Source of the DNA: Phallus indusiatus
Taxonomy: Eukaryota; Basidiomycota; Agaricomycetes; Phallales; Phallaceae
Assembly (NCBI GenBank): GCA_027605045.1
Contig: JAQFWX010000017.1
Location: 1-64,000 of the forward strand
Direction of reading: 5' to 3'
DNA: 64,000 bases
Shown here: piece after piece, positions 30,881 to 41,440 of the stretch
Position numbering within the stretch: the first letter of the stretch is position 1
Layout: each line of letters starts with the position of its first letter
The notes under the pieces: generated by a model
The model's input: only the letters and a program-made list of their open reading frames with translations
What the model was told of the DNA's origin: nothing
The model's database searches: none
Program-made: the position numbers and the translations under genes

Positions 30881-31408
30881 ATGTCACATGAGACCATATG
30901 GTGTACGGATTGGCTCAGCTGATTCCCGATGGTCCGGCTCAGGGGTGAGTTGTCCTTCGGCATATTATCCCTGACGGATTTTTTTTGAGATACTAACGTT
31001 GTATCTTGGATATTGCTTTTACAACTCCAGTAATTGACTAATAGGGCTGGCTCAGGTCACTAAAACTGACGAGACGGTCCATGACGGAGCACGCAAGCAC
31101 TTAGTTACCGTGATAGCTGTTGCAATTGTAAGGTTTCCGAGCGTGAACTTGTATTTAGTGTAGGGAGAAATAGATGTTTCGTTAGATCTCACAGCGAACA
31201 CACTAGGGCCAGTACAGTGCAATTTAATAATTGAGTGATAATTTGAGGTCTAGCCTGTTGGAGCTGAGCAATTCAAGAACGCGTGGAGAGAGACAAATCT
31301 TATCACAGATAGCGTCAAAGCAAATAGATGAAAAACGAACCGGAGCAGTAAGAGTCAGAGTATAATAATTTCAGAGGCATTCTATTTAATCACAAATGGC
31401 GCTCCCTA
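30880..31408. other. Spacer between transposon fragments; no gene seen
   Basis: About 530 bases with no supported ORF, RNA gene or repeat recognised from elsewhere in the window. Confidence 0.4.
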
Positions 31409-31480
31409 TTTCACATTCTCTACTCGCGCGCGCATGTTGCGCGCTCGTACCCGGCATGATGCCGTGACATCATGTCGCTC

Positions 31481-32130
31481 GTTCTGAGGTCCGCCCAACC
31501 AGCTTTGTCAGCGGCAGCTGAACGCGGCATCGGTGTTTGAATTCGAGCGCTGCCGATCTTGGCCGATTGACAGCGCCTATGATACTTCTTCGACCAATAA
31601 GATTGCTCTTCATTTGATGATCGCCCTCTAAGAGACATATGTTAGGGCTACTCAGCTCAGGCTAGAGGGAGGGGATCCTAAGTACTATATTGGACGATAA
31701 CTATACTACTCACCTAGAGGGAGGGGATCCTAAGAGAACAAGCTTAGGGACCCTCACTCTAGGTACAGCTACTATATACATAAAACGACGACGCGGCGTG
31801 CGGCCCTGACACAGCTAAGTGCCAGTGCCCAAGCCGAGCCTAAGCGATGTGATGTCACGGGCATCACACCGTGTACGAGCGCGCAACGCACGCGAGTAGA
31901 GAAGGTGAAATATGGACGGAGAGAATAAACGGATGGTAGAGGTAATGCACGGGAAATATAAATAAGATAGAAATACATATATACCGATGATAATAAATAA
32001 GGAAAAATGAGGGGACGCAGTAGCATACCCTGACAGCAGATGCCTAGGCTGCCGCACGGCAAATGCGGCCGCGTCCGGGGCGCCTGTGGATGCTGCTGAC
32101 CAAGCTGCTTGGGGGCGGGCTTTGTAGCCC
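31481..32130. mobile_element. Nested element with ~40-bp imperfect terminal inverted repeats
   Basis: The left end (GTCCGCCCAACCAGCTTTGT...) and the reverse complement of the right end (GCCCGCCCCCAAGCAGCTTG...) are similar over about 40 bases. The left half holds the minus-strand frame with SYWSKKYHRRC and AAADKAGWADLR. A minus-strand LTR (31,640-32,035) fills the middle. TIRs plus an apparent target duplication suggest a DNA transposon, non-autonomous here. Confidence 0.5.
31640..32035 (-). mobile_element. Solo LTR (subfamily B) inside the nested element
   Basis: Plus strand TGTTAGGGCTACTC...GCATACCCTGACA. It closely matches 27,413-27,807 reversed, including both GGAGGGGATCCTAAG repeats. 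The five bases on each side (ACATA, GCAGA) do not match, so the flanks were rearranged after insertion or it is part of a deletion junction. Confidence 0.85.
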
Positions 32131-32566
32131 ACGTCGCTTAGGTTCAGTTTGGGCGCCTAGCACTTAGCTGTGTCAGGGCCGCACGCCACGTTATGTTTTT
32201 CATGTATATAGTCGCTGTCTCTAATTTGCTTAGGATCCCCTCCCTCTAGTGTGAGCTGAGTAGCCCTAACATTCTTCAACAACTGCCCCCCTGACCCACC
32301 TCTCCGATCCTCAATCCTACATTGCAGTTGCGCTGTACACTCCCTAACCTCAGTCTCACCTCTCCGACCCTTTCCCTAGCCTAGCCTCCCTAGCCTCGAG
32401 ACTTCGCAGCTCAGTCTCACTCCTAGTAACTCTGGATGAGACCCAGTCTGACCTGAGAGGGTGCAACAGGAGTAAGTTGAAGCTGACCCAACACCTGACC
32501 TATGTCCGATCCTGTCCCGAGCCTCGCTTAGTCATCCCGACCCTGGCGCATAAAAGATCACTCAAA

Positions 32567-32905
32567 AATAAAATAAGCGCCCGTGACCCTTTGTGACCTC
32601 GCTTATCTGAGATTTAAAAAATAAGCGCCCGTTGATGTGATGTGATGTTGATTTCTTTCTTTCATTTCATTTTGGGGGCGAGTGGAGAAATTACCATATT
32701 TGGAAATAAAAGCGTGGGAAAAAGGACGTCGGACCCTTCGCCCCCGCCGGAATACTAGTATACATGCCGACGATAATAAATAAGGAAAAATGAGGGACGG
32801 CGATAGTGTACCCTGACAGAACCGGTTCGTAACAGTATTCAATTTTTTCTGGATTTAGACAATTTTCGACAAGTTTTTTTGCTTATGTAACACGGGCGCT
32901 TATTT
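32567..32905. repeat. Recurrent AATAAGCGCCCG motif and hairpin
   Basis: AATAAGCGCCCG occurs at about 32,571 and 32,622 and reversed at about 32,885, where it forms a 9-bp hairpin GGGCGCTTA-TT-TAAGCGCCC (32,886-32,905). This looks like transposon termini in direct and inverted arrangement, with a truncated LTR between them. Confidence 0.5.
32740..32818 (-). mobile_element. Truncated LTR (subfamily B), minus strand
   Basis: Ends GTACCCTGACA at 32,818 and is preceded by GATAATAAATAAGGAAAAATG, matching the LTR beginning at 31,995-32,035. Only the terminal 80 bases or so are recognisable. Confidence 0.7.
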
Positions 32906-33061
32906 AAGCGCCCGACTTATCTTGTAGATATTCGAAAAATATTCATGACTGACATATTTTTTTGTTTCCATTTTGGGCAATTTTTGAGCTCTCTAGAGTC
33001 AAAATAAAAAAAAAATCACAATGAAATATATGTGGTTCGGTTGATGAACTGGTTTGAAACA

Positions 33062-33200
33062 GTAGCAGCAGCAGCAGGAGGAGGAGGAGGAGGAGCAGCA
33101 GCAGCAGCAACAGAAGAAGAAGAAGAATGAGACTTGGAACGTGGTATAATCTAATTGAGAATGAGAATGAGACTTGGAACATGGTATAATCTAATTGAGT
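33062..33200. repeat. AGC/AGG/AAG microsatellite and 40-bp tandem duplication
   Basis: 33,062-33,127 is a compound trinucleotide repeat (GCA)n(GGA)n(GCA)n(GAA)n. Immediately after, a unit of about 40 bases (ATGAGACTTGGAACRTGGTA...TAATTGAG) is present twice. No credible protein; a poly-leucine frame on the other strand is an artefact of the repeat. Confidence 0.9.
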
Positions 33201-33380
33201 CTTGTAAATTGCTCATAGTATCTTGTATCTTTCAAAGAAGGAATTCCTTGAATAAAGAATCTAATAAAAATGAGATAAGAAAAGCAGTATAAGTAGGTTG
33301 AGAACATAGATGTATTAATAGAAGAAAGACCCTCACTCGTAGTTGAACATGAAAATCTAGTCAAATACACATATGCATTA

Positions 33381-33578
33381 GATAAAGAACCTTTTCATAC
33401 CCTTAAACGGATTCATTCACTTTCAAAATTATATACCAATCTTTAAAATTTCTCTTTGAATTATTTTTCTGAATTTTGTGTCTGATAAAAAAAATCTAAA
33501 GAAAAATATCTAAAGATTGGAATATAATTTTGGAAGTGAATGAATCCGTTTAAGAGTATGAAAAGGTAGTTCTTTATC
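33381..33578. repeat. MITE-like hairpin, ~66-bp inverted arms
   Basis: 33,381-33,446 (GATAAAGAACCTTTTCATAC..., CGGATTCATTCACTT) is the reverse complement, with a few mismatches, of 33,511-33,578. The loop is about 65 bases and AT-rich. No ORF. Size and structure fit a small fold-back or miniature inverted-repeat element. Confidence 0.85.
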
Positions 33579-35030
33579 TGGTACATATATATAGTAGTGT
33601 GAATATGATTTATTTTGATATGAGACAGGCCAAACAAATAATTATATTCAGAGTCAGAAATCAAGATAGTTATGAATTTCATTTCTACTGAGAAAGTACA
33701 GGTGATATATATGGTAAGTTTTTTTTATACTTTTGACCCTTTATTAACTTTATAAGTACCACAATTTAGTTCAATAAACACCTGTCTCAAAAGTCAATTA
33801 CTAAAATTCTCCAAGTTATATAAGGCCTATTAAAACTAACTTATATACTCCATTAGCTACTAGGCCTTTGAACACAAAATTATATCTAAAAAAGAAAAGA
33901 AAAAAAAATAGTTTATTGCCAGTAGCTCATAGTACTTCAAAACTAGAGAATCTCTAGTCAAGGAGAGAAAGGTTCAGTAAGAAATATACAGTGTTTGTAT
34001 ACCAAGAAGATGACTGTCAATTCAGGAGTACCTGGTGTGAATAACTTTTAAGAGGTATCACCTCACTGACCTCAGAGCCTAATACTGGAAGAGATAGTAA
34101 GATAGGCTCTAGTATCAACAACTCTAATGTGTTAGGGTTTGAGAAGAGAAGCATATAACATTTTCATATCCTATCTACATATATTAATTGACTTGATCAG
34201 ATTTGAGACTGATAATAATCAATCAATTACAGAGCTCTGAAACATAAATACACATTAAAATATAGTCAGCTTGACATTATGACATTGTGAGAGTGTTCAT
34301 AACACAAATCCAACTCAACCAGATTGATCCACATACCTAGCATTTACAAAAGAGTTAATCACAAAGACAGAAAAGCTTAACTGGTATTACTTGCTTATAT
34401 CACTATAAATTATATTAAACAAGATATAATCTTTTTTTAAACCTGTTAATTTTGATTCATGTTTATCATAATGAATCCTTAATAAAATTATATGCAACAA
34501 GAGTGTGTATCTTATTTATACTTGCACTCTTTGAATAGTCAGTGGATTCAAGGTTCACCATTCCAAAATTGACTATTTAGATTACAAAGTAAAAACTCAC
34601 TTGAAAGTTATCAGAATGATTTGCTTGAACAATTCCCATGTAAAAATTCATGACTTGTGCCTTAAAAGGGTATAATAATAAATAGTCTTTTAAATCTCAT
34701 TTACCATCTTACATTACTTTACTGTAGAACACACAAGTCTCATCTAGCAGTAGTAAGAACAGTTTGCACATATAGTAGACTTGCCTGACTTATCTTCACA
34801 CTTTACACTTACTTGATATGAATACCTGCCATCTTGATTCAAATTAATCTACTTGTATTTACTTGACTGGTTATCTCCTGTGTTGAATGTAATGAACCGT
34901 AAATCTGTTTACCTACGGACATGAAGTTAAATGATCCCTGATCCAATAGTAAAAATAACACTGGAAAGTACATTATTGTGGCGTTAAAGTGCTCACATTA
35001 ATAAGCGTTATGCATTATGCGTGTCTCTTT
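33579..35030. other. AT-rich tract; probably degenerate LTR sequence of the copia remnant
   Basis: No gene is supported over about 1.45 kb. The part nearest 35,030 lies where the 3' LTR of the minus-oriented copia remnant should be, starting with TGTAGAAAGAGACACGC on the minus strand after a purine tract, but I could not locate its outer end. Confidence 0.4.
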
Positions 35031-35033
35031 CTA

Positions 35034-35420
35034 CACTCCCCCCACACATGGCAGCACACAAAAATCCCAATCCTTGAACGAACGGGTCAAGTTTTGTGGG
35101 TGGCAAGGCTTTAGTTAAGATGTCAGCAATCATAAGGTTCGTTGGGTAGTATTTCGTGGTTAATTCACCGTTTTGAACAAGCTCTTGAAGCTATAGACAT
35201 CGTACGAACAAGCTGTTTATCGTGCTGCCGGAATATCCTCCTTTCAAAATGTTTATTGACGCCCTGATTATCATGATAAGGAATGATTAAAAAGGATATA
35301 CGTGAGAAAACTTCTTAAACTAAGTTTTGCAGGTACTTAACTTCTTTTTCGGTATGTGTAAAGCCCAATAATCTAACCAGAGTTGTCGATATAAGCAGAA
35401 CTTAGAAGAGTCCGGCTTAG
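35034..35420 (-). mobile_element. Ty1/copia retrotransposon remnant: RNase H end and polypurine tract
   Basis: On the minus strand, pieces in shifting frames read DNQGVNKHF, LQELVQNGELTTKYYPT, and MIADILTKALPPTKLDPFV, matching the C-terminal end of copia polyproteins (ADILTKALP...). It is followed by a purine tract, GTGGGGGGAG, then TGTAGA, the usual arrangement of polypurine tract and 3' LTR start. Frameshifts and missing upstream domains show that it is dead. Confidence 0.75.
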
Positions 35421-35544
35421 CCATGGGCGAATGTGTGTACGACTGTATTGGGGATATGGGGTTGACAGAAGTCTTAGCATGTGATATCCAGCAAACAGCT
35501 TTCTTTAGCACCGTTTCGCTGCTGCCAGACAATTTCAGCGCAAA

Positions 35545-36562
35545 ATGTCCGCAACACCCTCGACATCGTCACAGACAGCAGTCGGGAGGATTGCCCGTCT
35601 CGCTTTGACGTTTGTACTCGATGCGCTTCCCCGCTCACCTTTGCAGCAAGTACGGTGTTTGAAGATACAAATGCGACCCGAGTTCGTTGCTCTTCCGATC
35701 CAGGATCGATCCTGGTCAGGAATAGGGTCAAGTCTGAACTGCAATCCTTGCTTGTATCGTCGCCTCGAGATGTCTTGCCTGGTCTAATTCCACACATCCC
35801 TGCTTTGGAGAGAAAAGTCCCATTGTCATACATGTCGCCGTCACAAACAATGACCTAGCAGATGCCCTGGCTCTACGTCTTCATGTACCATTTGTGTTGT
35901 ACTCTTCGACGCCACAACAAGTGCACAATCAAGCACTCCTTGTTTCTCGTCTGGCAAATTCGGAAAAGAAGACTGTTGTTCATACCTTCCACCCCGCCGC
36001 CAAAGAACAACCCCAGCATATAATCGAGGTTGAAACGGAAAAGGTTCTGCCTTTCATCCAAGCCGAATCACATCACTTAGCATCGAATGTACATGTCAAT
36101 GGACATGCTAATGGCGTGAACGGACACGAGAAAGCCGCTGGTAGTCATGCTGGTAACAAAACTCCACACAGTCCGGGTTCACCGACGATCCAGAATTCGA
36201 ACCATAACCACATTCTCTTTACATAATGCATATGAATCCGCTGGCCTTGATACCCTTGCCTTGGTTCGTCGTGCCATCCGTCCCGTCACCTATACAGGTC
36301 CCAGTAATCCTACCACAATCCTTGTCACGCTCGGACAAGCCGTCATCGACGAAAAATGCCTTACATCCCTCCACGATGTCGGATCACTGAGCATATCACT
36401 TCTTTCTCCTCTTCCTCCTTCCAAATTATTGGCACGAATTCCGCCATTCGTTGAGCGTATTATTATCCTCGAGCAAATTACTTCCTGGCCTACGAAATAT
36501 ACACCTCTTTTCTTAGAGCCAAGCCCGCACATACGGATTGTATCACCAATGTTATCGCTTTG
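35545..36562 (+). pseudogene. Sulfite reductase beta-subunit relic (MET5/ECM17-like N-terminus)
   Basis: Starts MSATPSTSSQTAVGRIARLA, continues in another frame with FEDTNATRVRCSSDP and LPGLIPHIPALERKVP, then IHVAVTNDLADALALRLHVP, FVLYSSTPQQVHNQALLVSR, LANSEKKTVVHTF, a HVNGHANGVNGH linker, AYESAGLDTLALVRRAIRPV, TILVTLGQAV and VERIIILEQITSWPTKYTPL. This resembles the N-terminal pyruvate-flavodoxin-oxidoreductase-like region of the fungal sulfite reductase hemoprotein subunit, which reduces sulfite to sulfide. The Asn-Gly-His linker is also typical there. At least two frame changes occur and the siroheme/iron-sulfur part is absent. The related alpha subunit (MET10-like) is a less likely alternative. 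Confidence 0.6.
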
Positions 36563-36900
36563 ACGGAGAACTATTTGCTATTGGCGTTGCTTGATATCCT
36601 CGCGGGTTGTGTATCGAGCATGTATTTCGTACATGTACGATAAAAAGGCTGACAAATATTCTCCGGGAAAGGTTTGACTTCAATTCTGACCCTGTTTTGT
36701 ATTTTCATTCTTTGGTAGTCCAGCTTAGCGCGTTGCGCGAAGTGGTTTTAGCAAGAGAAATCAGAGCTGGTTTAAGCTCGATGCATTCCCTTTACATGGG
36801 TTCGTGCTTTGAAATTTCCAATCAAAGTTTATAATAATCAGTTTTTTCCTTAAAATAGGCTTTTATCTACATGTGTCCAAAATTGTAATACAAAGGAGAA
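36563..36900. other. Spacer after the sulfite reductase relic
   Basis: No ORF or RNA gene supported. The strand composition changes just after it, where the repeat field begins. Confidence 0.4.
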
Positions 36901-39140
36901 TTTTCACCGTCATATATGTTTGTAAGAAGCATGGGCTGAGCGAGCGTGGTGTTCTCCCATTATGGACGTGTATTTCTCCCATTCCAAGGCCCAACTCGTG
37001 TCGAGCCAAGAGCTGTCACGGAAAACGTCTTCAAAAGACACGTTGCGAAGTAAATGAAAGGAGTAAATGTGCATGCTGCTTCAGTCAAATCGCGAAGTTT
37101 GAGACCCAATTCGGTATAGAAGACAGGTATTGATGGACGAATATAGCTGTGCCATAGCGCTGAGTTTGTAGGAAGGATAAGCGAGCTCGAAAGGTAGGTC
37201 ATTTTCTAATCTGTATCGTTCGAGCTCCAGGGATTGAAGAGCAGGTGCGGTAGCTACGGAACCTAGATAACCTCCTGTCGGTCGATAAACTCCCCGTTCG
37301 TTCAAGGCCCACATCGCAGAACCACTCTCACTATGACCGACGGCAATCCATTCACGTGTCATGGGCTGACCTGAGAGTAATGGTGCTTCCAAAGAGTAGG
37401 ACAAACCGAATTGATTACTTGGAGCGCATTGTCGTTGGCCTTCGTTGAACTGGGTGACAGTAATATACCGTGGGATGAATGGGGTGGGTGCGAGTTGAAA
37501 AGAGATGTTAAGGTGAGAATTTCATTCTTAGAGAAAGATAACAACACACCTAAGTAATGGGTAAAGGATGGCAGCACTATGATGAGAAGGGCGACATCGA
37601 AGAAAAATGAGGTCAAAGAAGAGCGGTAACGCTTGTAGGAACTGAATAGATTACACTAAATTAAGGGACGATATGAGAGGTGAAGACGCTGTAAAAGCTT
37701 ACCTTTACAGCAAAAGTGTTAACCGCGGCGGCGGGGGTAGCAATTGGGAGGGGTGCTGACATACGAAAGAGACTAAGAATGGCATGAATAGGGATAAAAA
37801 ACGTGTATCGAACACATACTACGAGTTGGGGTTATTGCGAAGAAGACAATGGGAGGGACATTATTGTTGGGACCTTTGTGCCAACGGGTAATGCTACGGG
37901 AATAATGGATGCAGGACCAAATGGGTGTGACTAGGCGAGTGTATTTTAAAGAGGACGACGTTTAGAGTGGAAGAAATAAAGAGATAAAGAAAGGCGCACC
38001 TTGACAATGAAAAGACATATGTTTCACACTTGCGGCATTACCTTTGTAGGCCTTGTATATGTTCATTAACAAAACATTCCTGCTGCTGTCATCACCCTAT
38101 CAAAGACGGAAAGAACATAAAACGTTAAACATCATAGACTGTGGGAAGAAACCTACTGCGGAGCCGGGGGGCAGAAACGACAGCGAAGGTGTGTGACCAT
38201 GAAAACATTTGACTGGGACTGAGTTTAGTAGGATGCGGTAAATTTAAAGCAACAAAGGTTTGAATTAAGACAAAAAAAAACGAAAAATACATGACGGCGA
38301 ACCTTCATAATGAACGCTTAGGATTGATAAGAGAAGAAAGAACTCTATTACCTAAAGAGATGACGCAGTGGTGGGCGAGGTAACACAAGTAAACACAGGT
38401 CTATATGGAATAGATTTTAAGAAGAAATCGAAATAAAGCTGAGAAGACTTACCATTATGCGCTGAACACACAAAGACAAAGGCGCCACGGCCCAGCCCAG
38501 ATGAACAATAGCGAAAGCGGGAATAAATTGATTGAGCGGGCTTATTAAGGGCCTAAAGCATACAGATGTTTTAGTCAAAAAAGAACGTATAAGAGGAGGG
38601 GTGAACGCACCATCGGGCTTTTACCAAAATCGACGCTAGCGACAGCAGTTCAACAACTAAGTACTAATCCTTCGAAATGGCGTGAATCTAAAATCAAGAA
38701 TGAGAGAGAATGAAGAAAAGAAGGGGCAGGAGGCGGAAACAAACGTGGTTTTAATAAAACGGCTGAGTCGAATCATGGCTGTAGGATGTGTTGATGACGA
38801 TTGGGAAAGGAAGAGAAGATGATACATACCTTTGAATGAGTGATGGACTGTTCGAAAGAAAAAATATCTGACAATGATGGAGAAATGGAGTTGAGTTTTA
38901 GTTGTAGAAATCTATAAAATAAACGACTCACTGTGTATGCCAGAAGGATAATCGGGACAACGGAATAGAGTAACGTTCGTCAAAGAAAGAGCTATTATGA
39001 GGCAAAAATTGAGTAAAAATGAGACTTTAAGAGATTCAAGACTTACCGTTTGCTTGATGAGTGTGGATAGGCATTAATAACGCCAGTGCTCAAGGAGGTT
39101 TGCGATTGAGCAAGCAGGATTGAGCATCGTGACGCCTTGA
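36901..39140 (-). repeat. Pyrimidine-rich intron-like repeat family, minus-strand copy with 'head'
   Basis: Plus strand purine-rich. Read on the minus strand, the head near 39,060 (CACACTCATCAAGCAAACG) is followed by an intron-like segment 39,046-38,992 (GTAAGTC...TTTTACTCA...ATAATAG) and a second starting near 38,932 (GTGAGTCG...AACTAAAACTC...GTCAG), the same order as in the plus-strand copies. Further CTTAC/ACCTT boundaries recur about every 100-150 bases to near 37,700. Confidence 0.6.
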
Positions 39141-40321
39141 GGCCTTGAGGTTCCAATGACAGAGCTCGGCATTCACCGTACAAACGGTGGCCGTGGCGTC
39201 ATCCATTTGATCCTGTCCCTACTCTACCTTCTTGCTTCACCACCACCATCACCACCAGCAGCAGTAACGCCACTCTTCCCCTTCAACGTTTCAACTTTGA
39301 ACGTTCAATCCTCTATCGCCCCTTTTCCCTTTTTATCCCCTTTCACTTACCAGCAAGACCAACAAGCGTCCGTTAGTTGGACCTCACAGTTTAAAGGTTC
39401 ATCGCCACATGCCTCTTTCTGTTTGCTTATTGTGTTATTCCAGCCTTCTCCATTTGGAATATCACCATCTACGCATTCCCCATAGCTCCCTTCAACCGCA
39501 CCTCTTCGAGTCCTTGATCAAACTGGGCTCATGCCCTTATCCTTATGATAGTCAGTCATCTATTTTATCAAGTTCTATTCGTATAAGTAACGTTTATCTC
39601 AGCATCGTTTGGAGATGATTCCCCCTCATTTCTATGTGTCGACGACGGTCATGGTTACTCACCCAAAAGTACTCACCCAAAAGTACGTCGTAATGCGCTT
39701 TTCCTTTCCCCCTTCACCACCAACACATCCTGCAGCGATCACTTTACCCGTACCCAATCCTTTGACCAGAACAGCTGAACATGTTCGTGTCCACTTCCCG
39801 ATTTTCTTTCTATCATTTTCTCTCAATGTTCATTCCAAATTCCCGCTTTTTTGGAAGACTGAGACGTTGAACTGTTGGCGGTACAGGTTTTCTCTCTATC
39901 AATCCAAATGCGTGCTATTATCGTCCTCTATTTCCTTTTCTTTTCTAATCCCATCTCTTTAGGACACCGTTTGTTCTCCAATCGACCCGAATTTCATTAA
40001 ACAGATGGCGACACAAAACGCTATTTAACACCCGTCAAACCACATCAAATGTCCCAGCTGCCATCATAGCAGGTGAGCGTTCTCTCTCTCTATATATACC
40101 TTCGATTAAGCGTCATTCCCTGCCTTTTCATCCCAATATCACCTGTTGCGTCCACCCCTTTACCATCGCCCAGCAAACAAGTCCCTACTCCAATAGGCCC
40201 TCCAACAACGCTGTCGCCTTTCTCCTTCCACCCTTCCATAATGGCCGTACGCAGTCTTTATATCCATCCCGCTTTCTTTTAACCTTATTTCAATCACTCT
40301 CCGTCCCTTACCACCCTCGCC
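39141..40321 (+). repeat. Pyrimidine-rich intron-like repeat family, plus-strand copy
   Basis: Strand composition flips from purine- to pyrimidine-rich at about 39,150. It contains CACCAACACATCCTGCAGCG (39,721), the recurrent module also at 10,731 and 46,877, and TATTTTATCAAGTTCTATTCGTATAAGTAACG near 39,560, a relative of the second intron-like segment. Lacks the full head, so the 39.15-kb junction is a truncated inverted repeat. Confidence 0.55.
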
Positions 40322-41116
40322 ATGCTGTCCCTGCGCGGTCACTCGACAACGAGCAATGGCAGCCCCATCCCTCCGTGGAAACCAGCGATCTCAAATACTT
40401 CTAAGACATCTTCAAGATCATCATCTGTGGATATCGGCGACAGGACTACTGGGGACACTTCGTTCAGTACCAAATCCGATATGACCACTATTCCTATCTC
40501 GGCTGAGATCATGGAATTGGAAGTGATGGAGCCGAAAGTCGAAGTTGACGACGATTGCAGCACCACCGAAGCCAGGCCTCTTACTTTCCCCAGGTACCTT
40601 TGTGTTCTTTATGCCGCCAGCAGCTTCGATCCTCGACACACGCCACCATGTACGGCTAGCCTAGTCGTTGACGACCATTTCTCCCCTTTCGAAACTATTT
40701 TTGAGGGAGAGATTAAACCCTCTTCGCCACCTTCCAAAGATCAGGCTTTACTTCCTCCACTCTGCTCGATATCACAACCACAGCGGAAATCTCGACGTTC
40801 TCGCTTCGCGTCTTGTCGCATTCTTCACCCACTCGATCTCAATTATATCATCATCAACTTCATCAGTGACCTTCACCTCCACGAACATTATCACCACTTT
40901 CATCTTCGGTGGCGTATCCAATGGGCCGCTTCGGAGTTTCTCCTCACGTCCAGTTCCCAGCGCCGCTCGTGCTTGAGGGGTGGAATTCCTCCATAACATC
41001 CTCCTTTTCGTCTCCCTCTTTGTCTCCATATCGACCATATAACTACCGCGACTATTATAGCCACCATGGTTCCGCGCACTCTCATTCGTCTAATTCACGC
41101 TTTTACGACTCGTGAT
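40322..41116 (+). pseudogene. Unrecognised Ser-rich protein gene, probably broken
   Basis: Begins MLSLRGHSTTSNGSPIPPWK in a good ATG context and continues through an acidic stretch (ELEVMEPKVEVDDD). A 35-37-nt GT-AG excision near 40,594 would keep frame into FDPRHTPPCTASLVVDD and SPFETIFEGEIKPSSPP. A distinct C-terminal block in another frame reads MGRFGVSPHVQFPAPLVLEG, then SPYRPYNYRDYYSHHGSAHS and RFYDS before a stop at 41,116. The protein-like ends with a frame-incompatible middle suggest a decayed gene or unseen introns. Family unknown; it resembles disordered fungal regulators in composition only. Confidence 0.4.
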
Positions 41117-41440
41117 CTGGATCCTTCAAAAAACCAAGCAGCAAGAATATTGTATTGTTAAGGGCGTAGTCTTTATTTTACAAAACAATACGTTGGAAAG
41201 GATTTGATTAGACGGTCGTATTTGTATTTCAAGTGCCTAATGTCTATTTATTTCATGTTTTAGCACTTTGACTTACATCCAATGTATATTCCAACTGCTC
41301 TTGGACAATTATATCACTTATATACCATACCCTTCAGCTATAAATGGAATTTTGATTGAGCACGATATCTTCATATATACGTCCGCAGTTTTAGTAACCT
41401 ACTAAAGGAAAATGATAAGAAAAGAAGAAAACAGCGATAA
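41117..41440. other. AT-rich spacer; no gene seen
   Basis: Probably the 3' flank of the broken gene ending at 41,116. No feature recognised. Confidence 0.4.

Larger units (their letters stand above)
31409..32272 (+). mobile_element. LTR (subfamily B) split by a nested insertion
   Basis: 31,409-31,480 carries the middle of a plus-oriented LTR (CTCTACTCGCGCGCG through the GTCGCT site) and 32,131-32,272 carries its 3' part (CGTCGCTTAGG...GCCCTAACA). Compared with the intact LTR at 27,413 the break falls at the same point, with GTCGCT present on both sides as if duplicated on insertion. The first part of the LTR is missing. Confidence 0.65.

Noticed and set aside
32943..33182. Minus-strand frame with a long poly-leucine run
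   Set aside because: It is the reverse translation of the trinucleotide microsatellite at 33,062-33,127.
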